Shown here: piece by piece, positions 1 through 8,038 of the stretch | Numbering within the stretch: the stretch's first letter is position 1 | How the letters are laid out: the number at the start of each line of letters is the position of its first letter | From: Clostridia bacterium | Lineage (GTDB): Bacteria > Bacillota > Clostridia > Lachnospirales > Lachnospiraceae | Length of the DNA stretch: 64,000 nt | Direction of reading: 5' to 3' | Assembly: GCA_910575625.1 (NCBI GenBank) | Contig: CAJTFD010000005.1 | Coordinates: 1 to 64,000, forward strand | Notes under the pieces: generated by a model | Database searches by the model: none | Told to the model about the DNA's origin: nothing | The model's input: only the letters and a program-made list of their open reading frames with translations | Position numbers and translations under genes: made by a program

Positions 1-114
1 AGGGCAATCTTTGAATATATAGAGGGCTGGTATAACCGCAAACGAATCCATAGTGCAATTGGTTATATGACACCTCAGCAAAAGGAGGATGAGGAACTCA
101 AAAAAGCAGCATAA
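1..114 (+). mobile_element. IS3-family transposase (OrfB), C-terminal 37 residues, with IS right end
   Basis: The frame is open from the window edge and ends with TAA at 112-114. It carries the end of an IS3/IS150-type DDE integrase core: a W-Y-N-x-x-R-x-H-S-x-I-G-Y run followed by a T-P-x-Q motif, typical of the OrfB C-terminus. The IS terminus probably lies at about 146, where the non-coding end reads TTTGTCCAAAGTATTGACA and sequence related to the neighbouring ICE gene begins. The rest of the IS lies left of the window. Insertion removed the 3' part of the minus-strand DUF3991 gene. The family is recognised from this short motif only; the exact IS is unknown. Confidence 0.85.
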
Positions 115-146
115 TCTTTCGACTTTTTTTGTCCAAAGTATTGACA

Positions 147-706
147 TAGATCCAATCTTTCCTAAGGCTGCCGGCAATGCTCCGCATACAGGCAAACTTT
201 GCTTTGCCGGCTTCATCCTTTCCCACAAACATACAGACCGGCTCGCCATGATGCTGCGCCTCATAGAACAGCCCGTCCCGGAAACACCGGCTGATCACAT
301 CCGGGCTGATCCCGCGCCGTTGCAGATAAAAAACGGCAGAAGTGGCGCACCGTCTGGCCCAGGGGAGGGAAAATGCTTTCTTCTCCGGTTCCTTATGCAC
401 ACGCCCTGCCGCTGCCGTGCTCCGATAGGCCGGCGTCTGCTGGATTTCCCCGCCGACCAGCGTATGGACCGCATCCACCAGCCCGTAGCCCCGTATCTGG
501 ATCAGGTAATCCAGGGCGTTGATACTCCGGCCCCGGCTGTTCCAGTACCAGTACCTTTTCCCGGTCACATAGACCAGGCTGTCATGCTCCTTGTGGCGGT
601 AATTCGGGCCGTCCCGTTTCAGCACCCCAGGCTCATGGAACTGCAGGTAGGCAAACAGGTCCGCCTCACGCGCCGCCTGAATCTGCTCCTTTGTTACGCC
701 GGGCAT
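147..706 (-). pseudogene. DUF3991/TOPRIM-type ICE protein, truncated by IS3
   Basis: The reading frame starts at 706 and would run into the IS, ending at 98 with about 15 foreign residues, so the gene has lost its C-terminus. The N-terminal part (K-R-D-G-x-N-Y-R-H-K-E-H-D-S-L, then W-Y-W-N-S-R-G at about residues 52-58 and a N-A-L-D-Y-L run) resembles the DUF3991 domain that precedes a TOPRIM fold in primase-like proteins of Firmicutes ICEs. The residues just before the break (F-V-G-K-D-E-A-G-K-A-K-F-A-C-M-R) look like the beginning of the TOPRIM part. It sits directly downstream of the minus-strand replication initiator at 779-1651, probably in one operon. Catalytic function is unlikely to survive. 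Confidence 0.75.
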
Positions 707-778
707 GACACCGGCACAGGGATTCTTTTCATCGTGCCCCGCCTCCTTTCTGTGATGAAAAAAGACGCCAGAAGGCGC

Positions 779-1651
779 CTAACAGCCGTACAGGTCATGG
801 TTGACCTCGGCGCGGTAATAGCTGTCCATTGTTGCCGGGGCATTATAGAGCGCCGCCAGCAGGTATGCCTTGATGTTCCCGACTTTCGTGGTGTTCCTGT
901 CAATGCAGTCAAAGACATACTCCAGGTGGCCGGAATTGATTTTCAGGAAACGGCCCTTTACCACCTCCCTGGGAAAATCATCCCCGGCGATACGGATATA
1001 TGGACGTTTGGATAAAACCACTTCAAGCATAAGCTCCACCGTCTCGTCTAAGCGTTCTTTCCCATACCGGGAAACCATACAGCCATACTCAATATTTTCT
1101 TTCAGGATTTCACGGTAAGCGTCTGCCAGCTCTATCCGATCCATCCCATCCGAACGGCCTGCCGCCTCCGGCCCTGACGGATAGATTGATGGATGGGTCC
1201 TTGATATATCCGTTTTTGATTTTTTAGTTTTTAATGGATTAGTATTTAATTGTGCGGGATTTCCCTGTCCTGGTTCCCCCTGTTCAGGTTTTGCCTGTCC
1301 TGGATTTCCCTGTCTTGGATTTTCCCGTTTAGGTGAATCCTCCTGTTTTTCAGCATTTACAGGCTTTTCATGGATCGTATACTCGATGTCTCCGAGCTGC
1401 CCGTTCTCATAGCGGAGGCGCTGCCTGGTGAGGTACCCGTGCCGCTCCAGCTCTTTCAGGGCGGTAGTGATTGAATCCACGCCGTCCTTGCAGATATGGG
1501 CGAGCCCCTTTGTGGTATAGTCCCAATCTTCCGGCAGCGACAGCATGAGCGAGAGAAGCCCCTTTGCCTTTAAGGACAGTTCCGTATTGCGCAGGTGGTG
1601 GTTGCACATGATCGTGAAGTCCTTTGTTTTTTCTACCCGGAATACAGCCAT
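779..1651 (-). CDS. RepA/DUF6017-type replication initiator of an ICE
   Basis: A 290-residue protein. The N-terminal 95 residues form a winged-helix replication-initiator-like region (L-S-x-K-A-K-G-L-L-S-L-M-L-S-L-P at about 27-42, then G-L-A-H-I-C and I-T-T-A-L-K-E-L). A low-complexity linker at about 105-135 is built of roughly five-residue P-G-Q-G-N repeats. The C-terminus is DUF6017-like (F-L-K-I-N-S-G-H-L-E-Y-V, then Y-N-A-P-A-T-M). The same architecture and C-terminal words occur in the plus-strand protein at 61035-62093. In such ICEs this protein starts replication of the excised circle. The RBS AAGGAGG lies before the start. It precedes the truncated DUF3991 gene. Confidence 0.8.
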   Translation of the reverse strand: MAVFRVEKTKDFTIMCNHHLRNTELSLKAKGLLSLMLSLPEDWDYTTKGLAHICKDGVDSITTALKELERHGYLTRQRLRYENGQLGDIEYTIHEKPVNAEKQEDSPKRENPRQGNPGQAKPEQGEPGQGNPAQLNTNPLKTKKSKTDISRTHPSIYPSGPEAAGRSDGMDRIELADAYREILKENIEYGCMVSRYGKERLDETVELMLEVVLSKRPYIRIAGDDFPREVVKGRFLKINSGHLEYVFDCIDRNTTKVGNIKAYLLAALYNAPATMDSYYRAEVNHDLYGC

Positions 1652-1680
1652 AACAAAAACCTCCTTCCTTTCCCTCCGGG

Positions 1681-2205
1681 CTACAAGGCGCAGTCCCTGC
1701 GGTCATAGTGCAGATGGCCGCCCGGCGCAACCTTCGCATGGTTTTTCAATTTGACTTCGCCCCGTTCCTGGCTGTCTATGAATTTCTGGTAGCCGACATC
1801 CGTAAGGAACAGGCGCATCTTATCTCCTTTATCCCCGACAGGGGCATTACCTGAAAGCACGTCAAAGACGATCATGTGCTTTACTTCCGGGTCGAAGCGT
1901 TCCAGGGCCATGATGTCATGCCCCTTCAATTTCTCCGCACCGGATTTCTGCCTGGCCTCCGCCAGTAGTTCCCCCATCGTCTTAGGCCCTGCCGGAATCC
2001 GGTAGTTTTTCCGAATATCCTGAATAAGAGCCAGGCAGTCTTTTTCCGGCATGGCATCCAGCTTTCGCACAAGCTCCGCCGCCGTTTTCCTCCTTACCGG
2101 GTCCGGTATATAGGGGAGGCACATGCGCAGCTCATAAGTGACACCTGATTTCCCATAGCCTTCCGTCTGGAAGATCAGGCGCTTTTCCATTTCGTTCAGT
2201 TCCAT
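1681..2205 (-). CDS. conserved ICE hypothetical protein (174 aa)
   Basis: The start at 2205 is chosen because GAAAGGAG lies just upstream; the open frame continues further 5' but only through a hairpin leader. The product begins M-E-L-N-E-M-E-K-R and is soluble, with no signal peptide or membrane segment. It has a helical N-terminal half and a C-terminal stretch (V-F-D-V-L-S-G-N, then L-F-L-T-D-V-G-Y-Q-K-F-I-D-S). No family is recognised. It is the first gene of a minus-strand operon with the replication initiator 29 bases downstream, so a role in replication or regulation of the ICE is plausible but only inferred. Confidence 0.65.
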   Translation of the reverse strand: MELNEMEKRLIFQTEGYGKSGVTYELRMCLPYIPDPVRRKTAAELVRKLDAMPEKDCLALIQDIRKNYRIPAGPKTMGELLAEARQKSGAEKLKGHDIMALERFDPEVKHMIVFDVLSGNAPVGDKGDKMRLFLTDVGYQKFIDSQERGEVKLKNHAKVAPGGHLHYDRRDCAL

Positions 2206-2236
2206 GTGAATCTCCTTTCTCCTGAAAATGGATATG

Positions 2237-2271
2237 AAAAAAGGGCGTCCACCTATAAAAGTGAAACGCCC
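2237..2271 (-). terminator. Leader hairpin with U-run upstream of the ICE operon
   Basis: On the minus strand GGGCGT pairs with ACGCCC (2243-2248 and 2266-2271) and is followed by T6. It lies 30-65 bases before the start at 2205, inside the leader. A second stem, CAGCGG/CCGCTG, lies upstream. It is either the terminator of a lost upstream gene or an attenuator of this operon. Confidence 0.55.
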
Positions 2272-2462
2272 ACAGCAATCAGCGGCCAGGCAATACACCG
2301 GACCGCTGGCGTTATTAAATTTTGTCGTTAATGAAACAGCCTCCTTTTTTCGATATTTTTCTCGTCAGATTTCAACTTGGAAAAGGAATTGAATAAATGA
2401 CGGCAAACGCTCAAACCCCTTGAAAATCAAGGCTTTTTCCGTTTGTCGTTATTATACCGTAA

Positions 2463-2633
2463 CGGCATAGCCACATCAGTTTATTGATTGACATGGGATT
2501 CTCGGCGGTGGCAATTGCTGACAGAGTAGGGCATGAGAGCATTGAAATCACTTACCGTTACGCTCATTTGTTTCCGTCAAAACAGAGAGAAATGGCAGAC
2601 AGGCTTGACGATTTAGGAAAGGGGGATTTTTAA
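2463..2633 (+). pseudogene. Tyrosine integrase, C-terminal remnant
   Basis: An open frame of 56 residues follows a stop at 2460-2462 and ends with TAA at 2631-2633. It begins R-H-S-H-I-S-L-L-I, the box II region of tyrosine recombinases, then has V-G-H-E-S-I-E-I-T and Y-R-Y-A-H, containing the G-H motif and the nucleophile region. The N-terminal three quarters are missing. Immediately upstream is a CCTTGA-AAA-TCAAGG hairpin near 2428. The remnant marks the left side of the mobilizable element whose mobC-like gene starts one base after its stop. Confidence 0.8.
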
Positions 2634-2634
2634 T

Positions 2635-2970
2635 ATGTCGAATAAGAACTTAGATAACTGCAACCGATGGAGAAATAAAACTGTTGCTTTTCGGGTATCT
2701 CCCGAAGAAAATGAGCAGATTGACAAAGTGGTGCGGCTTTCGGGGCTTACCAAGCAGGACTATATCACAAGGCGGCTTTTGTGCCAAGACGTGGTGGTGC
2801 AGGGCAATCCGAGGGTGTATAAGGCTCTCCGCAATGAGCTTGCCGCTGTCCTTGCAGAATTACAGAGGATTGAAGCGGGCAGGAGCGTAAATGAAGAACT
2901 GCTTGACGCAATCGAACTGATTGCTGTTATTCTCGGCGGTCTGAAAGGAGAAAGTGAAGATGGCGAATAA
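2635..2970 (+). CDS. MobC-like relaxosome accessory protein (111 aa)
   Basis: The short protein has an N-terminal ribbon-helix-helix signature (R-W-R-N-K-T-V-A-F-R-V-S-P-E-E, then L-S-G-L-T-K-Q-D-Y-I) followed by a helical C-terminus. This is the pattern of the mobC-like gene found just upstream of a RepA-like ATPase and a MobV relaxase in Tn4451-type and related integrative mobilizable elements. The role inferred is binding oriT and assisting the relaxase. The RBS GGAAAGGGGG lies at 2616-2626, and the start follows the integrase remnant stop by one base. The stop overlaps the next gene by a few bases, so the two are translationally coupled. Confidence 0.75.
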   Translation: MSNKNLDNCNRWRNKTVAFRVSPEENEQIDKVVRLSGLTKQDYITRRLLCQDVVVQGNPRVYKALRNELAAVLAELQRIEAGRSVNEELLDAIELIAVILGGLKGESEDGE

Positions 2971-4057
2971 AAAAGAAACGGCTGTCCCGAATGTATCTGT
3001 TGGCGCAGATACGGAACAACCGCCTAATGTAAACAATAACAGTATAACTAATTACCCGCCGAAAAACAATAGCAAAGCTCTTGAAACTGTATCTATGGCT
3101 GAATTGTATGATTCTGTATATCCGAGCAAGCCGCCTTTGATTGACGGTCTGCTCTACCCTGGCACTTATCTTTTCGCAGGCGCGCCAAAAGTCGGCAAGA
3201 GCTTTCTTATAGCGCAGATTGCGTACCATACCAGCATGGGAGTGCCGCTGTGGGAATATCCCGTCCGAAAAGGAACGGTCTTGTACCTTGCCCTTGAAGA
3301 TGATTACCGCCGCCTGCAGGAAAGGCTGTACCATATGTTTGGCACGGACGGGGCAGACAATTTATTCTTTTCTGTTTCGGCGGGTAATCTTGGCAATGGT
3401 TTGGATGAACAGTTGCAGGAATTTATGAAACAGCATACAGACACAAGGCTGATTATTATTGACACCCTCCAAAAGGTGCGTGAAGTCGGCGGGGATAATT
3501 ACAGTTACGTAAATGACTATGAGGTTATTACAAGGCTGAAACAGTTTGCAGACAGCTATGGCCTCTGTATCTTGATTGTCCATCATACCAGAAAGCAGGG
3601 GTCTGATGATAAGTTCGATATGATTTCGGGGACTACTGGCTTGCTCGGTGCGGCTGACGGTGCGTTCCTGTTGCAGAAAGAAAAACGCATCGGCAATGCC
3701 GCCACGCTTGAAGTGTCGGGCAGAGACCAACAAGAGCAGAAACTCTATCTTCTCCGCAATCCCGAAACATTGTTATGGGATTTTCAAAAGGCAGAAACAG
3801 AACTTTGGAAAGAGCCGCCAGAGCCTTTACTTGAGGAAATAGATAAAAGAATTACTGTCGATTGCCCCTTGTGGAAGGGGACGGCGACGGAGCTTGCGGC
3901 TTGGCTGGAAACAGAGTTACAGCCGAATAGCCTTGCACGGAAACTGAATGTCCTGTCGGGACGTTTACTCAACGAATACGGCATTTTCTATAAACGTGAA
4001 CGGTGTCACGAGGGGCGTATGATAAAGCTGTACCGTGGGGAGCGTGACGGTATGTGA
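2960..4057 (+). CDS. RepA-like AAA ATPase/helicase of a mobilizable element
   Basis: A 365-residue RecA-fold ATPase. A Walker A (F-A-G-A-P-K-V-G-K-S) occurs at about residues 72-81. A Walker B-like L-I-I-I-D-T-L-Q follows near 161, and the V-H-H-T-R-K-Q-G switch region near 208 is typical of plasmid RSF1010 RepA-like/AAA_25 ATPases. The start at 2960 is favoured over 2954 because AAGGAG sits nine bases before it. Its place between a MobC-like gene and a MobV relaxase is the usual order in this class of element; it probably unwinds the element DNA during replication or transfer. The C-terminal coding end runs into the first iteron. Confidence 0.8.
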   Translation: MANKKETAVPNVSVGADTEQPPNVNNNSITNYPPKNNSKALETVSMAELYDSVYPSKPPLIDGLLYPGTYLFAGAPKVGKSFLIAQIAYHTSMGVPLWEYPVRKGTVLYLALEDDYRRLQERLYHMFGTDGADNLFFSVSAGNLGNGLDEQLQEFMKQHTDTRLIIIDTLQKVREVGGDNYSYVNDYEVITRLKQFADSYGLCILIVHHTRKQGSDDKFDMISGTTGLLGAADGAFLLQKEKRIGNAATLEVSGRDQQEQKLYLLRNPETLLWDFQKAETELWKEPPEPLLEEIDKRITVDCPLWKGTATELAAWLETELQPNSLARKLNVLSGRLLNEYGIFYKRERCHEGRMIKLYRGERDGM

Positions 4058-4126
4058 CGGTGTGACGGTATTTTTAGGAGTGGGGTGCGGTACGGAAATA
4101 ACCGTCACATCGACGCAAACCGTCAC
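4044..4126 (+). repeat. GTGACGGT iterons, three direct and two inverted
   Basis: GTGACGGT occurs at 4044-4051, 4054-4061 and 4062-4069; its reverse complement ACCGTCAC occurs at 4101-4108 and 4119-4126. The cluster lies at the 3' end of the RepA-like gene and before the relaxase. It is a candidate replication origin or relaxosome binding site; the function is inferred. Confidence 0.6.
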
Positions 4127-4208
4127 GGATAAAGTTTTTGCGGGGTGCAGGGGGCTTTTTACAAAAAGCCGCCCTGTCTCGTCTGCCGACTCGGTCGGTT
4201 CGCAGCTT

Positions 4209-4225
4209 GTGTGCCACTGGCACAC
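4209..4225 (+). other. Candidate oriT hairpin
   Basis: GTGTGCCACTGGCACAC has two perfect eight-base arms around a single C. It lies in the non-coding 4058-4376 interval directly upstream of the MobV relaxase gene, the usual place for an oriT. The rest of this interval is GC-rich and shows no convincing gene. No nick site can be named from sequence alone. Confidence 0.5.
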
Positions 4226-4376
4226 GCTCACCCCTCGGAGAGCGCAAAACCTGCTTGCAGGTTGCATTTTTGTTGGCACAGCCGACAAAAGTGCTTTTGC
4301 GTTACTTTCGGGAAAGTAACAAAGCCTACCAGCCGAAAAGAAAGGGCGTGATTTTATAAGACGGACGATTAGCGCA

Positions 4377-5534
4377 ATGGTGGGGAAAGGCTCGGTCAAC
4401 CATAACAGCCGCAAATTTAAGGCTGAAAATGTAGATGGGGAGCGTTCACATTTTAATGTAGATTACTGCAACGAGAATATAAAGAATGTGTATCATAAGC
4501 TATTTGATGAAGCGTTGCAGAGATACAATGAAAAGCAGACAAGGGCAGACCGCCGCATTGCCGATTATTACGAGAAGATACGGAACTCAAAGCAGGAAAA
4601 GCCATTCCACGAACTGATTTTGCAGATTGGCGATAAGGAAAATATGGGCGCAGGAAGTGAAAACGGACAGCTTGCAAGGCAGATTTTAGATGAATATTAT
4701 CATGGATTTCAAGAGCGAAACCATAATCTCTATGTATTTTCCGCTCATATCCATATGGATGAAGCAACGCCGCATCTGCACATTGATTTTGTTCCGTTCA
4801 CAACTGGTAGCAAGAGAGGGTTAGACACAAGGGTATCTTTGAAACAGGCGTTAGCGGCGCAGGGATTCAAAGGCGGCTCCCGTGGAGATACGGAGTGGAG
4901 CCAATGGGTACAGTCCGAAAAAGAGAATCTTGCCGCTGTGATGGGGCGGCATGGCATTGAATGGGAGCATAAGGGGACACATGAGAAACATTTATCCGTT
5001 CTTGATTATAAAAAGCAGGAGCGGGAAAAAGAGGTCGTCCAGCTTGAGGGGCAGATTTCGGAGAAAAAAGAGGAATTTCAAGCATTGTCGAATAGGGTGG
5101 CGAATTACGACAAAGGTATGAATAACCTAAAAACACTGGAACAGGCGTTTGACACTTCTCCAGAGTACCAGTTGGCAGAGCCGCAGGGATTCATGTCTGC
5201 GAAGTCATATAGAAACAAAGTGGCAGAGCCTTTGGTGCAAAAGCTGAAATCACTTGTTAGAACGGCTCTTATAAGGTGCTTTGAAGCGTGGGACGGCTAC
5301 TATCGGCTGAATGCCACAAATAGCAATCTACACCGTGAAAATGAAGGGTTAAGGAAAACCAATGAGAAACTGGCGAGGGAGAATGAAAACCTCCGTGTGG
5401 AAAACAAAGATTATAAGCTTCTCCGTAAGGCATTTGGAAGTAAGCAGATAGACAATCTTTTAGGGCAGGCAAAAGCGGTACAGCAGTCTAAGCAGCGTGG
5501 GAAACGTTTTAGAAGCAATCAAGAGGAAAGGTAG
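4377..5534 (+). CDS. MobV-family relaxase (plasmid recombination/mobilization protein)
   Basis: A 385-residue relaxase. The N-terminus has the N-H-N-S-R-x-F and Y-C-N-E-N-I motifs, and the metal-binding H-I-H-M-D-E-A-T-P-H-L-H-I-D is at residues 124-137; both are diagnostic of MobV/Pre proteins. The C-terminal third (about 220-370) is a predicted coiled coil. The protein would nick oriT and carry the strand through a conjugation channel supplied in trans. The frame is open upstream of the chosen ATG, with R-T-I-S-A before it, and no good RBS decides the start. It is followed closely by tnpV, and no transfer-channel genes are nearby. Confidence 0.9.
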   Translation: MVGKGSVNHNSRKFKAENVDGERSHFNVDYCNENIKNVYHKLFDEALQRYNEKQTRADRRIADYYEKIRNSKQEKPFHELILQIGDKENMGAGSENGQLARQILDEYYHGFQERNHNLYVFSAHIHMDEATPHLHIDFVPFTTGSKRGLDTRVSLKQALAAQGFKGGSRGDTEWSQWVQSEKENLAAVMGRHGIEWEHKGTHEKHLSVLDYKKQEREKEVVQLEGQISEKKEEFQALSNRVANYDKGMNNLKTLEQAFDTSPEYQLAEPQGFMSAKSYRNKVAEPLVQKLKSLVRTALIRCFEAWDGYYRLNATNSNLHRENEGLRKTNEKLARENENLRVENKDYKLLRKAFGSKQIDNLLGQAKAVQQSKQRGKRFRSNQEER

Positions 5535-5544
5535 GAAAAACACT

Positions 5545-5922
5545 ATGGAAAACAGGATTTATGACGAAAAAAACAGTCTTTGGTATGCAAAGAAAGGCGA
5601 CTATTACCTCCCAGAGCTTGCATTACCTCCCGAAGAACAAAAGCTGATTGGTATTTGGGGACAGCGGGATTTGCGGTATCTTAAAGAGCATAAACAGTTC
5701 GTTTATCTCAATCTGCTGACAAGCGGCAGGCTGAATGAATACCTTGCAAACGTAGATGAACAGGCAGAGGATATGTTTTCTCGGCTGGTAAAGGAATATG
5801 CCGAAAGGCAGGGAGTGACGGAACGGTTAAAGGCAGAAAATCAGCTTTTATGGGTTCAAAAAATGAATAATATTCGGGCTTGTGTGAGGGAGGTTGTGGA
5901 GGGCGAGTGTATCTATTCGTAG
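5545..5922 (+). CDS. tnpV: TnpV-like transposon protein
   Basis: A 125-residue protein that starts M-E-N-R-I-Y-D-E-K-N, with D-Y-Y-L-P-x-L-x-L-P-x-E-E-Q-K, G-Q-R-D-L-R-Y-L-K-E and L-L-T-S-G-R-L-N-E-Y-L. This is the hallmark sequence of TnpV proteins carried by Tn4451 and relatives; their function is unknown. The start at 5545 is preceded by GGTAGGAAAAA. Elements with tnpV normally use a large serine recombinase (TnpX), which is absent here; the only recombinase trace is the tyrosine integrase remnant. A hairpin follows the stop. Confidence 0.9.
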   Translation: MENRIYDEKNSLWYAKKGDYYLPELALPPEEQKLIGIWGQRDLRYLKEHKQFVYLNLLTSGRLNEYLANVDEQAEDMFSRLVKEYAERQGVTERLKAENQLLWVQKMNNIRACVREVVEGECIYS

Positions 5923-5930
5923 TGACAAGT

Positions 5931-5957
5931 GGCACTCCTGCGATATGTGGGAGTGCC
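5931..5957 (+). terminator. Hairpin after tnpV
   Basis: GGCACTCC pairs with GGAGTGCC around an 11-base loop, nine bases after the tnpV stop. There is no long T-run. It probably ends the mob operon. Confidence 0.55.
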
Positions 5958-5986
5958 GTTCAATTAAGCAAAAGTAGTTCGGGGAA

Positions 5987-6015
5987 TTGAAAAATCTCAT
6001 AAATTCGTGTATACT
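5987..6015 (+). promoter_or_regulatory. Sigma-70-type promoter for the cargo genes
   Basis: TTGAAA (5987-5992) and TATACT (6010-6015) are separated by 17 bases, about 40 bases before the methyltransferase start at 6057. It shows that the cargo block has its own transcription start. Confidence 0.65.
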
Positions 6016-6056
6016 TAAAAAAATTAGACTGAGAAATCGGAATTTGGGGAAATGAC

Positions 6057-6662
6057 ATGGATAAGAAAACAGAAGAATCAAGAATTGCGTACAATAAAAT
6101 AGCATTTGAATATGATACATCAAGAGAAGGACAATATACCAGTTTTCACATTAACGAACTATCTAATATAATAGATTTGAGCGAAGGTGATATTGTTCTT
6201 GATGTTGCATGTGGAAATGGAACTCTTTTGAGGGAATTATCGAAAAAAGCAAAAATACAAGCAAATGGAATAGATGTATCAGAAAACATGATTCATGCCG
6301 CAAAAATGCGTTATCCTAATATGAATTTTGAGGTAAAGTCTTGTTATCCACTTGAATGGAAAGATGAAAGTATTGATATTATAACGATATGTTGCGCATT
6401 TCATCATTTTGATAATCCGCAAGGATTTGTAAATGAATGTAAAAGAGTCTTAAAGAGGAATGGTACAGTGTATATAGCTGACCCTAACTTTGGAGCAGTA
6501 CTTAGATTTCTCGCAAATAAATTTTGGTTGCCTTTTTCAAAAAGTGGAGATGTGAGGATATATAGCAAAAAAGAGTTAGAGGTTATTTTTTATAATTCTG
6601 AATTTAAAACCGTACAGGTTTATAGAAAGGATAGAGGGGTGTTTCTTAAAGCTAAAAAGTAG
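6057..6662 (+). CDS. Class I SAM-dependent methyltransferase (201 aa)
   Basis: Motif I of the Rossmann SAM fold is clear (V-L-D-V-A-C-G-N-G-T-L-L at about residues 46-57), followed by G-I-D-V-S-E-N-M-I and a motif IV-like C-C-A-F-H-H-F-D. This is the UbiE/COQ5-like methyltransferase pattern. The substrate is unknown; a small molecule is likely. It lies behind a good promoter and a GGGGAAATG-type RBS, and its very AT-rich sequence differs from the GC-richer mob genes upstream, which suggests separate acquisition. The HEAT-like gene follows 32 bases later. Confidence 0.85.
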   Translation: MDKKTEESRIAYNKIAFEYDTSREGQYTSFHINELSNIIDLSEGDIVLDVACGNGTLLRELSKKAKIQANGIDVSENMIHAAKMRYPNMNFEVKSCYPLEWKDESIDIITICCAFHHFDNPQGFVNECKRVLKRNGTVYIADPNFGAVLRFLANKFWLPFSKSGDVRIYSKKELEVIFYNSEFKTVQVYRKDRGVFLKAKK

Positions 6663-6694
6663 CAATAAATTCCGAATTTGTAAAGGAGCAAACT

Positions 6695-7144
6695 ATGTCA
6701 GTCAATATAGCAGAAACATTTGAGTTATTGCTAGATAAAAATAATAATGTTGCATACAAGGCATTACAGTTGTTACAAAAAGAAAGTGAAGAAAGAAATT
6801 GTGTTTATCCTTACATGCACAGGTTGAGTGATATGCTTGATAGTGAAAATTCCTATATTCGCACAAGAGGTCTTACATTACTTGCCTATAATGCAAAATG
6901 GGATAAAGATAACAAAATTGATGAAATCATTGATAAATATTTAAAACACATAACAGATATTAAGCCTATTACAGCAAGACAATGTATTAAATTGTTGCCA
7001 ATTATTGCGGAATATAAGCCAGAATTGAAGAATGATATTCTTTCTGCACTTCATAAGGCAAATATATCTATTTATGGCGATAGTATGCAATCGTTGGTTC
7101 ATAAGGATATTCAAAAGGTATTGAATGAAATACAAAATTTGTAA
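6695..7144 (+). CDS. HEAT-repeat-like small protein (149 aa)
   Basis: The RBS AAAGGAG stands eight bases before the ATG. The protein is all-helical in appearance, with repeated hydrophobic helices (A-Y-K-A-L-Q-L-L-Q-K-E-S, R-T-R-G-L-T-L-L-A-Y-N-A, A-R-Q-C-I-K-L-L-P-I-I-A), which suggests two or three HEAT/ARM-like repeats. Similar proteins are often labelled SufBD-like, a name with no functional weight here. It sits between two methyltransferases in an AT-rich cargo block. A role in protein binding is a guess. Confidence 0.7.
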   Translation: MSVNIAETFELLLDKNNNVAYKALQLLQKESEERNCVYPYMHRLSDMLDSENSYIRTRGLTLLAYNAKWDKDNKIDEIIDKYLKHITDIKPITARQCIKLLPIIAEYKPELKNDILSALHKANISIYGDSMQSLVHKDIQKVLNEIQNL

Positions 7145-7210
7145 AAATGTAACTTTTTGTTTATCGGTAAGTTGCATACGAAGAAAAGTCGGGATTGAGG
7201 AACGTATGAT

Positions 7211-7996
7211 ATGAAGATAATAAACAGAGACATAGATAGCGGAAACCCCTTTGACTGGGGGAAAACATCTTTTGATTATGCGAAATTCCGTGACATTTAT
7301 CCGCAGGAGTTTTATCAAAAAATTGTTGGTCGTAAATTATGCTTAGATGGACAATCTATCCTTGATATCGGAACAGGGACGGGGGTTCTTCCTAGAAATA
7401 TGTACCAGTATGGGGCGAAGTGGACAGCTGCGGATATTTCGGAAAACCAAATCGAACAAGCGAAAATTCTTTCAAAGGGTATGGATATAAATTATCATGT
7501 TGTATCAACAGAGGATATCAGTTTTTCGGACAACTCTTTTGATGTAATTACAGCGTGCCAGTGCTTTTGGTATTTCGACCATGAGACTGTTATGCCTAAG
7601 TTTTATCGTATGCTGAAACAAGGGGGAAGTATTCTTGTATTATATATGGCATGGCTGCCATTTGAGGATGAAATTGCAGGAGCCAGTGAAAAACTTGTTT
7701 TAAAATATAATCCAAAGTGGAGTGGCGCAGGGGAAACGAAACATCCGATAGACATACCAGATTGTTATAAAGAAAACTTTGAGCTTGTATATCATGAAGA
7801 ATTTAATCTGGAAATACTATTTACCCGTGAAAGCTGGAATGGGAGAATGAAGGCTTGCCGTGGAATTGGTGCTTCGCTTACCGAGAAAGAGATTTCGATG
7901 TGGGAGCAAGAGCATATGACACTCCTTGAACAAATTGCGCCGAATGAATTTGATATTTTGCATTATATTGCTATTGCAGAACTTAAAAAGCATTAA
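7211..7996 (+). CDS. Class I SAM-dependent methyltransferase (261 aa)
   Basis: Motif I I-L-D-I-G-T-G-T-G-V-L-P is at about residues 50-61, with A-D-I-S-E-N-Q-I-E-Q-A-K (motif II) and Q-C-F-W-Y-F-D-H (motif IV region). The C-terminal half carries a W-S-G-A-G-E and an F-T-R-E-S-W-N-G-R-M-K-A-C-R-G-I motif typical of a common Firmicutes methyltransferase family with unknown substrate. The RBS GAGGAACG precedes the start. It forms a cargo cluster with the gene at 6057 and the acetyltransferase at 8039. Confidence 0.85.
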   Translation: MKIINRDIDSGNPFDWGKTSFDYAKFRDIYPQEFYQKIVGRKLCLDGQSILDIGTGTGVLPRNMYQYGAKWTAADISENQIEQAKILSKGMDINYHVVSTEDISFSDNSFDVITACQCFWYFDHETVMPKFYRMLKQGGSILVLYMAWLPFEDEIAGASEKLVLKYNPKWSGAGETKHPIDIPDCYKENFELVYHEEFNLEILFTRESWNGRMKACRGIGASLTEKEISMWEQEHMTLLEQIAPNEFDILHYIAIAELKKH

Positions 7997-8038
7997 ATTT
8001 CGTTTGTTGAATTGATATATATGAGGTTTTATATAAAC

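Noticed and set aside
89..1015. Long plus-strand frame of 308 codons
   Set aside because: It lies opposite two recognisable minus-strand ICE genes and includes IS3 end sequence; the product is low-complexity and proline-rich without a domain.
6057..7996. rRNA methyltransferase (Erm-type) resistance cargo
   Set aside because: The SAM motifs are of the UbiE-like small-molecule type, and the Erm N-L-P-Y/F motif is absent.
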